Positions 1-11,600 of a stretch of DNA of 64,000 nucleotides are shown here, one piece after another. How positions within the stretch are numbered: the stretch's first letter is position 1; every line of letters begins with the position of its first letter. Under the pieces are notes generated by a model. It was not told where the DNA came from. It ran no database searches and saw nothing but the letters and a program-made list of their open reading frames with translations. A program made the position numbers and the translations under genes. The stretch is from Podarcis raffonei (lineage: Eukaryota > Chordata > Lepidosauria > Squamata > Lacertidae): positions 5,816,501 through 5,880,500 of the forward strand of contig NC_070603.1 of NCBI RefSeq assembly GCF_027172205.1, read 5' to 3'.

Positions 1-429
1 CGCAAGAGACCACTTTCTGAGGAGGCCTCAGCTGCAGCACATGAACATCAGCCGAAAATCAGCAAGAATTCAAAAGGGGCCTCCATGCCGTTTCCCTTTC
101 CCCAGCACCCTGGGCACAGCTTGGATGCAGCTGGTCTCCCTTTTGTCCAGGGCAGCAAAACCAGAGGGGCTCCTGGGAAACTGGACAAGAGCACTGCCGG
201 GGCCAACGGGCATAACATGAACCAGGCCATTGATTACCAGGATACAGTGAACATGCTGCACTCCTTGCTCAGCGCACAGGGCATGCAACCCACCCAGCCT
301 CCCACCTTTGACTTTGTACATTCATATGGCGAGTACTTGAACCCCAGGGCTGCTGCGAGTGTGGATAAACCACGGCCGCCCCCTCTACCTTCAGAACCTC
401 CCCCTCCCCTGCCGCCTCTCCCCAAGTGA
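1..429 (+). CDS. CCNT1: Cyclin T1, C-terminal end (partial, last exon)
   Basis: The reading frame is open from base 1 to a TGA at 427-429 and gives 142 residues. It starts [12 protein letters not shown] and ends in a proline-rich tail, [17 protein letters not shown]. The block [14 protein letters not shown], followed by [12 protein letters not shown], is what I recall for the extreme C terminus of vertebrate cyclin T1. Cyclin T1 pairs with CDK9 as P-TEFb in the nucleus and releases paused RNA polymerase II; the cyclin boxes would lie upstream, outside the window. No splice acceptor is visible, so base 1 lies inside the last exon. The downstream gene, KANSL2, is the same neighbour in the same orientation as in human, which supports the call. 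Confidence 0.93.
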   Translation, partial: RKRPLSEEASAAAHEHQPKISKNSKGASMPFPFPQHPGHSLDAAGLPFVQGSKTRGAPGKLDKSTAGANGHNMNQAIDYQDTVNMLHSLLSAQGMQPTQPPTFDFVHSYGEYLNPRAAASVDKPRPPPLPSEPPPPLPPLPK

Positions 430-2490
430 TTCCCGTTTTTAACTACTGAGGTTGGGCTGCCGTCTGCTGAGGGCATGTTGCTCGTAGTGATCTCCACTGC
501 CTTGTGTGAATGCCCGAACCCCTTTTTAAAACATTTTTATTATTGGTATGAGAACGTGGAGCCCTTGAAGCTGTGAAAAGATGCGCCCATCTTTCTCCAT
601 GTGCTTCCCCTCCCCTCCAGTCCTACTGGAAAGAAATGGGGATATGTTTCCTGTCAGACTGATTTGAAGGTCGTGAACCAACAGGAGATGGCATAGGGCT
701 ATTTAAAATTGTTGCAGTCTTTCTCCTAAAAGACATTTAAAATAATTTAAAAATAAGTTATATATGTTCTTAGTGTTGATTTTATTTTTCTAAGGTGGAC
801 AAAGGAAGGGGATTACAGCAGAAACTGAAATGAAGGCAGGGCTCATGGGCTCTGCGCGCTCCTTAAGTGTTACTTGTCCTGGTGGAAGTTGCTTCCCTCT
901 GAATGGAAGGCAGTGAAGGTTTGATAGGATGAAAAGGCATGAAAACTCTCTTGAGGAAGGCATGAACATTAACTAGAAGCCTAATGGTTGGGTAGGGGGT
1001 GGAGTTCCCTCCCTCAATTTCTCCCTACTATTGCTTTTGGTTGCTTACCAGTGAGCGTGGAGACAGATGGCAGACCCGTATTTCCAAGAAACTTTGGAAA
1101 CAGCAAATTGTGTGTTTTAGTTTCTGGCTTTGTCCAGCCCTTCCTGCTGAGCGGGAAGGATGTGGGAACGTGTCTTCCTTAACCTTTCACTTCCTGCCTT
1201 GACCACATTGCTTCCATTTGGGTGCCCTGCTACTGTGTGTCCCACCTAGCATAAGGCATTGAAAATAATTTTGATGGGACTGCGTTATAAAGGTGGTCAG
1301 GACTGTGTCTTCCTGCAGGAACTCTGAGGGTGCCTTCAAAAAAGAGGGTCTTTGCAGCAACTTATCTGGAAGTGGGGGTTAGTTTGGGAAGAGGAGTGGG
1401 AAGGGAGGCAGAAAGTCAATGTGAATGTTAGAACAGTAATCGTGATTCTGGGATGCTTTAAATTGTACTTAAACTGCATTATGGGATACGAGATTTTCAT
1501 ATTTGCTAGAAGCAGAAAAGGCTTTTCAAAGTATTTGTAAAGACAGCAGTGAGTGGAATCAGGCATATTTGGATTGGAGAACAGAGGAGTGAAAAGAGCT
1601 GGTAAAACCTAGATGAATAAATGGGAACTTGCTTGTCTCCTCATTTAATGATGTCTGCCGACAATATAAACCTATGGCCAGGTTTACTGTGTCCTGACTT
1701 TGAGATCTACGGGAAAATGTGGGAATTGACCCTGTGTAAGTTGATTCAGAGACTTATTCCAGCCTAAGGTTGTATAGCAAAAGGCATAACATTCTGACCT
1801 GATTCTCCAGTACTGTGTTAAAGTTAAATGAGGTTATTCTTTTTAAAAGTGGCCATATATTTAGTGTTTCTGTAGATGACATCTGAGTGCTTGTTCATTT
1901 GACAGGATTCAGCCTTGGTTTGTCGCATCATAATTGGACTGAACAACTTGGTTGGTACTCATAAATCCCAGATTTGCTGTCCTTTGAGTATACATTTCCT
2001 AGTTCAGCAAAGTATTTCAGGGCATTCCCACTGCTCTGAAGAAACTTCCAAATTAAAATCTGGAGGATTGTGTGGTGTAAAGCATTGTGGTTTTCTTAGC
2101 TGGAATGGAATGCTTTGACTAATACATATCGATAGGAATCTATTCCAGTGTGTTAATAGCAACTAAAAGTTGTGAACAAACAATGCTAGTAATGGCCTAG
2201 GTCTGCAGTCTCATGTGAGAAGTTTAATTGCTGCTGGTTAGATAGAGTGTATCATGTTTAAAACAACAAAAGACACTCATCTGTGGGTATCTGGTTTTTA
2301 TTGAAGTGTTTTCTCTTAATTTGGAACAATAACTATTTTCCCACCACCTCTTAATTTTTAAAGCAATGGTGTCTCAGCTGTTGATGGTCACAAACTTTGG
2401 TCTGGTTTCACATAATCTTTCAGAAACTTTCTAATTCCCAGCTCATATTATTACTATTCTAAGTTTCAATAAATGTACTGTCTCCACAAT
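430..2490 (+). other. CCNT1: Probable CCNT1 3' UTR
   Basis: About 2 kb of AT-rich, repeat-poor sequence follows the CCNT1 stop, with no splice signals or coding frames that I trust. Possible poly(A) signals AATAAA lie at 1616-1621, 2468-2473 and, past two DNA-transposon relics, 3320-3325. The one at 2468 is the last before the first repeat, so I draw the end there. The true end could be further right, because mammalian CCNT1 has a long 3' UTR. Confidence 0.5.
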
Positions 2491-2821
2491 TTGTCTGTTC
2501 TTCTATATTTCAACAGTTGCAAACTGCCTTGGTCACATCTCAATATTTATATACAGCAGAGAAAGTCTGTACAGAAGCATTGGGGAAAGAACCTTGTATC
2601 ATATAATAGTTCTGGATCCAGGACTCGTTGTTATCCTTCCTCCTCTGCCTTGTGGCTCTAACTTTTTTCACTGGGATTTTACCTATCTTTAAACTGCTTT
2701 TCACTTCACCAGTTTTCTGCTTGCAGCAGTCTGGGGAGTGGGGCAGACAGAGGGAAGTGGCAATGCTGGGCAAATTATTTCCCCCCCTAAGCAGTAGCAG
2801 AATATCACTTTTCACAAAGTA

Positions 2822-3268
2822 CCGTATTTTTCACCCTATTGGACGCTCCGGCCCATAGGACGCACCAAGATTGGGGGGGGGAATAAAGGGGGAAAGATTA
2901 TTCCCCCCCCCCACAGGCGCGGGGCTGGGGGCGGGGAAAGCCTGAGCTTCCCCCGACCCCAGCCCCCAGAACGGGTCCCAGAGCGATGCCGAAGCTGTGC
3001 GCCCGGGAGGTTTGTGCGGAGCTGCACCGAGCCCAGGAGTGCAGACAGCTCTGCGCAACCCTCGGGAGCCTGGCGTGGCTTCACGCCGGGCTCCCGAGGG
3101 TTGCACAGAGCTTCCTGAAGCCTGGAGTGCAAGAGGGGTCGGTGCGCACCGACCCCTCTCGCTCTCCAGGCTTCAGAGAAAGCCTGTATTCGCCCCATAG
3201 GATGCACACACATTTCCCCTTTATTTTTGGAGGGGGGAAAAGTGCGCCCTATAGGGCGAAAAATATGG
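2822..3268. mobile_element. MITE with CCGTATTTTTC-type terminal inverted repeats, GC-rich stem-loop interior
   Basis: The left end reads CCGTATTTTTCACCCTAT and the right end is its near reverse complement, ATAGGGCGAAAAATATGG. A TA dinucleotide flanks both ends (2820-2821 and 3269-3270), as expected for a Tc1/mariner-type TA duplication. The interior codes for nothing. It holds two strong palindromes, at 3056-3103 and 3115-3176, and runs of G and C. A second member lies at 45,946-46,305. The superfamily is inferred from the TA target only. Confidence 0.75.
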
Positions 3269-3409
3269 TAGTAAGCCACCTTGTAAGATCATTGGAACTC
3301 CTCTTCAAGCTGCATATTAAATAAAAAGGATGTTGCTGGGCATGGGGAAAAGCCAGAGTCTGCGATTTGCAATAGTTTTTTAATATCTCAAAAGAAATAC
3401 AGTTGTACC

Positions 3410-3635
3410 TTGGTTCTTGAATGCTTTGGTACTTGTACGTTTTGGCTCCCAAACACTGCAAACCTGGAAGTAAGTGTTCCGGTTTTCAAGCGTTTTTTGG
3501 AAGCCGAACATCCGATGCGGCTTCCGATTGAATGCAGGAATGCAGCCAATCAGAAGCTGTGCCTTGGTTTTTAAATGTTTTCAGATGTTGAATGGACTTC
3601 CAGAATGGATTACGTTCGAGAACCAAGGTACGACT
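3410..3635. mobile_element. Tigger/pogo-like MITE
   Basis: The left end CAGTTGTACCTTGGTTCTTG mirrors the right end, which ends CGAGAACCAAGGTACGACT. TA precedes the left end. Length is about 226 bp with no coding capacity. The CAGT-G-TACCT terminus and TA target resemble pogo/Tigger elements; the family name is an inference. Confidence 0.7.
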
Positions 3636-4143
3636 AGATTTTTCTCAGGTGATCAATTGTCAACTGCTATTGATTAACTCTTGCTTCTGTACAATCTGTG
3701 TTATGTTTGTGGAGCTTGCTGAAGGTTCCTGTGTGAGCCTCATTTAAATGAGTGACAGTTGCACTGCAGTGATGCCTACTTGATAATGCTCACTACATCT
3801 TTGAATTGGGTATTCTAACAGAATATTCTCGCCTCAGGCAGCTTGGTGGCACAGGTATGCACTAGTATTTCCTTAGCACTTGGGGAGTTTGAAACTAAAT
3901 GTTCAATAGCCCATCATTTGTCTATTATACATCCCTTATACTCAATGCATCCACTGCTTTATTGATTCACAAATATGTAATGAACATTTCAGAAATAAGC
4001 TATGCAAATCGAAATAAAAGTACTAAGTAGTTTTTTCTTGGTCACCTCAGTTATATATTAGGAGGAAGTAACTTAAAGTAAATAGTTGGTACTTGTTTCC
4101 AACTGAGTTATTGCCAGGACTTGCATATATTTAGATCAGTAAA

Positions 4144-4260
4144 GAGGAACTTGTGGCTCTCCAGATGTTGCTAGATTCCAAATCCAATCTGCTCTAGCCA
4201 TCATGGTCAGTGGTTAGGGATGATGGGAGTCATAGTTCAACAGCATATTGGGGGGGGGGA
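4144..4260. mobile_element. Fragment of palindromic hAT-like MITE
   Basis: The sequence runs from GTGGCTCTCCAGATGTTG through GATGATGGGAGTCATAG. It belongs to a short element whose two halves are inverted copies of each other, CTCCAGATGTTG...ACTCCCATCATCCC. Further copies lie near 28.6, 32.8, 40.3, 45.5, 47.4, 49.7 and 52.4 kb. Both ends are worn. Confidence 0.55.
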
Positions 4261-4711
4261 GGCAAAATTCCTACTCCTGAATTAAACCTAAAAGAAGATA
4301 AACTCCATTCCTAGGCAATCTAAATTCTACACAAAGGAAATTTTTTTAGCAACCTTCTGTTATTTCTCACTGCAAAATTCTGGTTCTGCTGGGCTGGGCA
4401 ATGAACTCTGCAGGGCACTGACGCTTCACCCCACAACCATTGGCTTACGGTATATGTTTTCAGCAGGTATGGCCCATGCATTTTCAAGCACAACATACTT
4501 CTGCAGCCATAAGGGCTAGAACCTATATTTTATTAATGAAAGCTTAGATTTCCAAGAACCTTAATTGTGCTTAGTTTTCTCCCTCTGACCCCTGTAGAAT
4601 TGCAACATGTAGCACTAGTTCCTCATCCTGGTTTTGTGTGTGCGCGTTGCTCTAAAAAATGTAAGGAAGTTTGCTTTAGAACATGCTTAAATGTAAATAA
4701 TGATATAGGTA

Positions 4712-4911
4712 CAGAGTACCTCAGGTTACAGACGCTAAAGGTTACAGACTCCGCTAATCCAGAAATATTACCTCAGATTAAGAGCTTTGCTTCAGGATGA
4801 GAACAGAAATCGTGCTCCGGCAGCAGTGGGAGACCCCATTAGCTAAAGTGGTTCTTCAGGTTAAGAACGGACCTCCGGAACAAATTAAGTACTTAACCCG
4901 AGATACCACTG
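4712..4911. mobile_element. Tigger-like MITE (CAGTGGTACCTCGGGTTA family)
   Basis: The ends are CAGAGTACCTCAGGTTACAG and the inverse of CAGTGGTATCTCGGGTTAAG, flanked by TA on each side. Length is 200 bp. The inner sequence GCTTCAGGATGAGAACAGAA is shared with the copies at 23,886-24,115 and 34,491-34,729. Confidence 0.8.
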
Positions 4912-5055
4912 TATACTGAAAGTTGCATGAAATGCCATGATAGTATGGACTGCCAATTCAATAACAATTCTGCTAGGATGCAATCCTATAGTGGTGGAAG
5001 CCTGCCTATACTGCCAGAGACTGAACTATTATTATGCATATTTGTTGCTTTAAGC

Positions 5056-5306
5056 CAGGTGCGTCCAACAGGTAGATCGCAGTCTCCTGGTAGATCACTG
5101 GGCGTCTGTGATAGATCACTGGCTCCCCCCGAAGAAGCTCAACAAGTTTTTGCCCTGCACCCCCTAAAAAAAGCCCAACAAGTTTTACCTGTACTCCTAA
5201 AAAACGGGCTTACCTTCCTAAAAAATGCTCAACAACTTTGATCTGATCACTGCCAGTCTTTAACTCCGTGAGTAGAACGCAGTCTCTTGGGAGTTGGCCC
5301 CCCCTG
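5056..5306. mobile_element. hAT-type MITE with 8-bp target-site duplication
   Basis: The element starts CAGGTGCGTCCAAC and ends GTTGGCCCCCCCTG. It contains repeated TAGATCACTGG-like units and a block GCAGTCTC that recurs at both ends. It is flanked by CTTTAAGC (5048-5055) and CTTTAGGC (5307-5314), an 8-bp duplication with one mismatch, which fits hAT transposition. Confidence 0.75.
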
Positions 5307-5534
5307 CTTTAGGCAAACATCTCTAAGTGATTTAAACAAATAATAGTAAAATGCACAAAATAACATGAAAAATAATAAGTCAATACTGTTAGTTACTGTA
5401 CTTAAACCATTAAAAACAACACTTTCACCACACCCCTAAAGGAAAAGAGACAATTACAAATAAAATTCCTGGGGGGAAAGAGATTAGTTTGTCTAGTGCA
5501 CCAAAAGATGTCAATGTCATTGCCAAGTAAGGGA

Positions 5535-5900
5535 GCTGGGCATGTTTAGCCTGGAGAAGAGGAGGCTAAGGGGTGATATGATAGCCATGTTCAAATATAT
5601 AAAAGGATGTCACATAGAGGAGGGAGAAAGGTTGTTTTCTGCTGCTCCAGAGAAGCGGACACGGAGCAATGGATCCAAACTACAAGAAAGAAGATTCCAC
5701 CTAAACATTAGGAAGAACTTCCTGACAGTAAGAGCTGTTCGACAGTGGAATTTGCTGCCAAGGAGTGTGGTGGAGTCTCCTTTGGAGGTCTTTAAGCAGA
5801 GGCTTGACAACCATATGTCAGGAGTGCTCTGATGGTGTTTCCTGCTTGGCAGGGGGTTGGACTCGATGGCCCTTGTGGTCTCTTCCAACTCTATGATTCT
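5535..5900 (+). mobile_element. CR1 LINE, 3' end
   Basis: The frame at 5542-5832 reads MFSLEKRRLRGDMIAMFKYI and later RFHLNIRKNFLTVRAVRQWN. This is the conserved C-terminal tail of CR1 ORF2. The untranslated end GGGTTGGACTCGATGGCCCT and the terminal CTATGATTCT are the classic CR1 3' end. The copy is 5'-truncated, as most CR1 copies are. Confidence 0.93.
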
Positions 5901-6654
5901 AAGTCTCTCTTGGGAAAGCATTCCTTAGATAAGGCAGCAGTTCGGAAGAAGCCCATTTTCTTGTTGCCATCTCTGGCCTGATAGCACTGATATGATATGT
6001 GCTCTGGCAGAAGTCTCCCAATATGCCAGTGGAGCTGTTCTGCCAGTGAAGGGGGTTATGGGTGGTATAGGGGGAAAGCACATTTAAACCATGTCCTATA
6101 CATTTTCATTTTACGGCTATGCCCATGATGATAATGGAACTTTGCACCAATACGCAGGAATGTAGCAGCCCCTGCTAGCACCCAGGACAGACCAAAGTTG
6201 TTGAGGTTTTTGTTTTGTGATAAATTCAAAGTTTCGCCCACACGCCTGCCACTTGAGGGTCATATTCCACATACCACATATCTGGTGAAAATGGGCTTTA
6301 GTCCCATAATACAGAGGTAGCTAATGCGGGTGTCCTCTTAACTCCCAGCATGTGGAGAACTATGTAAGACCTGTGGGAGATTAGCACCCAAACCTAACAA
6401 ATGCATATTCTAGCTAGTTAGCTTGAGGAGGGGCTAATTCCACAGAGCTGGATTGCTGATAGGCCAATGCTCAGACCATTGAAATACAATTGGTAGAGAG
6501 GAGACTCTGTGATGTCATTTCCCCTCTTCACCTGGAGAAGAAAGAGCAATAGCCTTTCCTGTTCCTCACTTCCTTTGACCCGGCTGGATGCAGGTATCCC
6601 TCTGCTTGCTCCAGCTTTAGTATAACATGCCTGAAGCTGGTTGTAATGCAAATA
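5901..6654. other. Intergenic, no supported feature
   Basis: Single-copy-looking sequence between CCNT1 and KANSL2. Short frames only, with no splice structure and no repeat that I can name. Confidence 0.5.
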
Positions 6655-7010
6655 TATTTATTTTTTTCCAAAAAAATATTTTTGGCTTTCTCTTATAGCA
6701 CACAGAAAATAAAGACATTACATTTAACACAACATAAAAACTTAATAAAAACACAAAAAATAAAAGATTTCCCCCCTTCTTATTCCCTGGTATATTTACA
6801 TTGCTAAAAGACTTCCTCGACACCTTCCAATCTGAATTTCATCATAACATATTTAGCAGTTCCCAATTTCATATTTATAGCATCAATATCCTCTTTCATA
6901 TAATATAAGTATTTTGTCTGGATAGATTTTACTGGTACTGTGAATTAATGATTATAAAGTAGGTAAATCTTTTTGAACTTCTCAAATAGTTGCCTGATTC
7001 TTTATTAACC
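6655..7010 (-). repeat. AT-rich, possible LINE 3'-end fragment
   Basis: The segment opens with a run of T and is strongly AT-rich, as a minus-strand LINE 3' UTR with a short poly(A) would be. I see no coding remnant, so the assignment is weak. Confidence 0.25.
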
Positions 7011-7149
7011 GGGATAAGAAACAGAAGTCAGCTTATTTCATCACTAGGCTTTGACTTTTGCCACCAACGATGGAGTTTTGAAAAACACTTCAACTCACGC
7101 AGCGTGGGCACCTGGAGGGATAAATTGCAATCAGTATATCCTCTCCTAG

Positions 7150-7509
7150 GGACACGGGTGGCGCTGTGGGTTAAACCACAGAGCCTAGGGGGGTTGCCGA
7201 TCAGAAGGTCGGGCGTTCGAATCCCCGCGACGGGGTGAGCTCCCGTTGTTCGGTCCCTGCTCCTGCCAACTTAGCAGTTCAAAAGCACGTCAAAGTGCAA
7301 GTAGATAAATAGGTACCGCTCCGGCGGGAAGGTAATCGGCGTTTCCGTGCGCTGCTCTGGTTTGCCAGAAGCGGCTTAGTCATGCTGGCCACATGACCCG
7401 GAAACACTGTCTGCGGACAAACGTCGGCTCCCTCGGCCAATAAAGCGAGATGGACAACCCCAGAGTCGTCCACACCTGGACCTAACGGTCAGGGGTCTCT
7501 TTACCTTTA
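7150..7509 (+). mobile_element. Sauria-type SINE, full length
   Basis: A tRNA-like head carries GTGGCGCTGTGGGTTAAACC and a B-box-like CGTTCGAATCC. The typical body CACGTCAAAGTGCAAGTAGA follows, and the tail is GGTCTCTTTACCTTTA. A perfect 13-bp duplication, TATATCCTCTCCT, lies at 7135-7147 and 7508-7520. The duplication is exact, so this insertion is fairly young. It sits a few hundred bases upstream of the KANSL2 promoter. Confidence 0.93.
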
Positions 7510-7599
7510 TATCCTCTCCTGCCCATTAAAACTCATCCCACATGCCCATTCCTTAGAAGAAACGTGGGATAAATATGCAACAAATAAACTATAAGCATC

Positions 7600-8000
7600 C
7601 CTTGGCCATGCTGGCTGCGACTGACGGAGGTTGTGTCTGTGGGCGCCATGTTGGGTCCGCTCCTCCTCAGCCTGAACGCAGCGCGACGTCAGGCATTCAG
7701 CCTTTAACGTCAAGCCCCGCCTTCTTACGTGGTGGAATGCTCACGACCGTGAACGGCAGCAGCTACAGCCAGTAAATTTGTGGGGTCCCTCCCGCTGGCT
7801 GCGCGCCGTTGGGCGTAGAGGGGAGAAGGAGAGGGAGAGAGGCGGGCTTTTTCGCTCGAGCGACGCACCTTTCGACCAATCCTGTCCCGGCTCTCCGCCT
7901 CCCGTTCGGGTTGGCTTGCGATGGCGAGCGGGAGGAGTTGCTGAAGCGCGAGGCGAAGTTAAGATGGCGGCGGCGGCGGGAATGACCAAGGTGGGGCGTT
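7600..8000 (+). promoter_or_regulatory. KANSL2: KANSL2 CpG-island promoter
   Basis: CpG-dense DNA begins near 7.6 kb and continues to about 8.23 kb. Visible sites include CGCCATGTTGGG (YY1-like) near 7645, CRE-like cores GACGTCA near 7685 and AACGTCA near 7706, a TTACGTGG box near 7725, and CCAAT in GACCAATCCTG near 7875. AAGATGGCGGC at 7961-7971 matches the YY1/TISU motif usually found just downstream of the start site of housekeeping genes. No TATA box is apparent. Transcription probably starts shortly before 7961. Confidence 0.75.
7961..7990 (+). other. KANSL2: KANSL2 exon 1 end with TISU-like upstream ATG
   Basis: A probable splice donor, CCAAG|GTGGGG, follows base 7990. The ATG at 7964 sits inside AAGATGGCGGC. 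Spliced to the acceptor before 8677, it would read MAAAAGMTKTLA and then hit a TGA at 8686-8688. That stop shares bases with the main KANSL2 ATG at 8685-8687, as ATGA. Splicing of this exact junction is inferred. The motif and the frame relation are seen directly. Confidence 0.5.
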
Positions 8001-8684
8001 GTTTTTAATGTCTCGTTTTTATTCCCTTTCCCCCCGCTTCTTGTGGGCAAACTGCTCCACATAGGAAGGGCGTTTCGTTGGCCAGGCGTGTGCCGTGGGG
8101 CTCGAGTGGTTTGGAGACGAGAGCTGAAGGGCAAGGATTCCCTGCTGTTGAGGGCGGCTGCGACGGCGGGTGGGAGGTCGGGCGAAGCCCCTGGCGGGAG
8201 GTGGGCAACTCTCCCCATAGGAGAGCTAAGCAAGTGTGGGTGCGCGCGCCTTACCAGAATAAATAATAACTTTTATTTCCCCATTTCTATTTTCTACAAC
8301 GGCTCTCTCCCCCCCCCCCCGCCATCACACTCCACTACATGCTATATATATTTTAATTTAACCACAAGGCAAGAAACGGGTAATCAAGAAGTCTGGCCTA
8401 ATAACTGAAAAGAAGGAAAAGGGCCATAATGGGAAGGGTGGGAGGCGAGACCCCATTACGTTGCTTTCCTCTCCCCAAACTTGGAGCAGCATGGCATGGA
8501 TGGGGTTTGGATTTTTTTTTCTTCGTAATTCGATAAAGCTGAGGAAGGCCAAGGTTGAAATATTGTGCCTGGAAACTGATAGATTTAACAGCCCCCCCCC
8601 CCCGCGTTCTTATGGTTATGTATTCACATCCTCTGTGTCAGTGGTGCTGCAGAGATTAATAACTTGCTCCTTGCAGACGCTGGC

Positions 8685-11600
8685 ATGAACAGAATTCGCA
8701 TCCACGTGTTGCCTTCAAGTCGGGGACGACTCACCCCTGTGCCAAGGCCCCAAGAGGCCTTGTCATGTGCCTTTGCTCACCGGCCGTGCTCCCAGCCTCG
8801 TTTGGAAGGACACGAGTTCTGCATAAAGCACATTCTTGAAGACAGGAATGCACCTTTCAAGCAGTGCAGCTACATTTCCACTAAGAATGGGAAGAGATGT
8901 CCAAGCGCAGCTCCCAAACCTGAGAAAAAGGATGGGTATGTGTTACGTATGTTCAGATTATCTGTGGAGAGCTGGCCAGGCTTCATCCATGTACAGTTGA
9001 AATCACATAACTTAAACCTGCGCAAGTTGTGAGATGTACCAAGTGTTCCTCCTCAAATGAGGGTGCCTGTTGTGTTATTGCATGAGTCCTTGCTTTGGGC
9101 ATGCCTTTGTTAGGTGGCATATCCAGATCAATTTCTGAAGTGGCTGCTTACCTTGTATGCATAGCAAAAACAAACTGCCATCGTTTATTTTATTAGAAAA
9201 AATTATAAACTGCTTAATAAAAATCTCTAAGTGCTTTATGTAAAACCTTAAAAAGTACACTTATCAATAATACTAGATCAACAAATATTAAAAACACAAA
9301 TATAGGTAACTAAACGTGTCTGGGTAAAAAAAAGGTAAAGGACCCCTGCCAGTTAAGTCCAGTCACGAGCGACTCTGGGGTTTTTGGTGCTCATCTCACT
9401 TTACTGGCCGAGGGAGCCGACGTTTGTCCGCAGACAGTTTTTCTGGGTCATGTGGCCAGCATGACTAAGCCGCTTCTGGCGATACCAGAGCAGTGCACGG
9501 AAATGCCATTTACCTTCCCACTGGAGTGGTACCTATTTCTCTACTTGCACTTTGACGTGCTTTTGAACTGCTAGGTTGGCAGAAGTTGGGACCGTACAAC
9601 GGGAGCTCACCCCGTCACGGGGATTCGAACAGCCGACCTTCGGATCAGCAAGCCCTAGGCTCAGTGGGTAGGCTTGCTGAAATCAAAAAGTTTTAAACTG
9701 GCATCGAATAGCATAGCAAGACTGCTTTCCTAATGTTAATACACAGGGAAATCCAAAGCTACTGCACTGTTACACTGACTCCTAGTAGACTCAGAACGAA
9801 CATTCCATGGCACTTGTAGAAGTACAAGTTCCACAGATCAAAATTGTCAAGTAGGTCAAGTAGGCGCATATGGGCATTGGAAATCCTTCAAGTAAAGTAG
9901 TCCTAATCAGTTAAGGGCTTTATATACTAATAGTAAAGTCTTGAACTTGGCCCAGTAAAAAAATCTGTAGCTGGTGCAGATTTTAATAAAATTGTGGTAG
10001 GCTCACACTCCTGTTAGTAGTCCTGCTGCAGCATTCTGCATAATTTACAGTTTTTGAGAGTCAACTGGAAAGAGAGCCCCACATACACTGCATAGAAGTA
10101 ATGCAGTTACAAGCTATTCTGGTCCAGCAATGGTTTCAGCTGTTGTACATGATTTGCTCAGTTTCAGAATCTAGGCTGCCATCAACAGGTTTTGTGTTCA
10201 TTTCTACACTATAAACAAAATGAAAACATACTTACTGCTTATTGTTTTATTATCAGTACTACTTTAGAAAATTTGGGAGCCACGAAAGGTTGGTTTCTCT
10301 TTTGTCTCCCCATCTAGGGTATCGTTTTGTGCTGAACATGCTCGTAGAAATGCCCTGGCACTGCAGGCTCAGATGAAGAAGTCCAACCCTAGTCCTGTGC
10401 GGGAGTCCCTTCTCTGTCAGCTGAGCTCCTATGCCAAGACAGAGCTGGGCTCCCAGACTTCAGAGAGTAGCCGCAGCGAGGCCAGCAGAATACTGGGTAA
10501 GTGGAATAGGTGGTGATGGCATTGATCTGGTCATTAAAATAGGGTGTGAAGGCTAGGGTCTGTTACATCCTAATTTAAAAATATTTTTAATTATCATTAA
10601 AAAGTAAAAGCCACCCAAGAGAGAAGATGGAAGCAGTGGGTGTTAGATTTTTCACTCAGTCTTGTTTTATATATGCTGTTTTTTGTTACATGCCCTTCCC
10701 AATGCTGCTTTTTATAACCTGCTGGCCAAAATGTCAGGATGGGCAACTTCCTGAACTGTGGAAGGGAAAAGATTTGCAGAATCATAAAGTTGACAAACTT
10801 CCAATTTTCCTTGTCTTCTGATTTCTGATTTATCATTATGCTCCACCTTATATATGTGGTCATGAATGCTAATTTTTGATTTAACAAAAACCCAAATCTC
10901 TTGGTTCTTTGACGTAGGATGAGCAGCCCAGTGTACTGGGAAAGGGGAAGAATGTTTATATGGCTGGCTTGCAGCATAGTGCCCAATCTGGTTATAGCAG
11001 TGTGCAGTTTGTTTCTGTGATCAAGGCTAGGTCTCTGAAGATTATGTAGAACTGCTGGACAATGGAAACCAGAATTAGTTGGTAGGACCATCCCTTTTCT
11101 CCCTCCACCTTTTGGCCTTCCTTCTCTCTTCCCCGCCCTTCTAAATGCAAGATGCATCCACAGCATATGTTCCAGGGTTCCCCACATGAATTAGATCCTT
11201 AAAAAAACTTTTTTCCAAATAACAAATGGGTTATTCTTCCTTCAGACGAGGACAGCTGGAGTGATGGAGAGCAGGAGCCTCTTACAGTAGATCAGACATG
11301 GAGAGGAGATCCTGACAGTGAAGCGGATAGCATTGACAGTGACCAGGAGGATCCCCTTAAGTGAGTCGTATGAATGGTGAATTGCTGTTGTATGACACAT
11401 CAGAATTAAGAATTCCTGTCAAAAGATGCTGAGAACTTCATTCCAGTATAAGTCACCTTCAGGAAAAATGTGGTGGCCTTTGGGTGACGTACCATATAAG
11501 AGAATGATTAGAGGACGGGTGGAGCAGATACAGTATAGCCATTCTATCAAAATGCAATCTTAAGTGTCAGTTCTGTTTTTTGAGAAGTCCAAAAATAGAC

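Noticed and set aside
10597-11187. 196-codon minus-strand frame in KANSL2 intron 3
   Set aside because: Long for AT-rich intron DNA, but it has no recognisable domain, crosses no splice sites and has repeat-free random-looking composition. Treated as chance.
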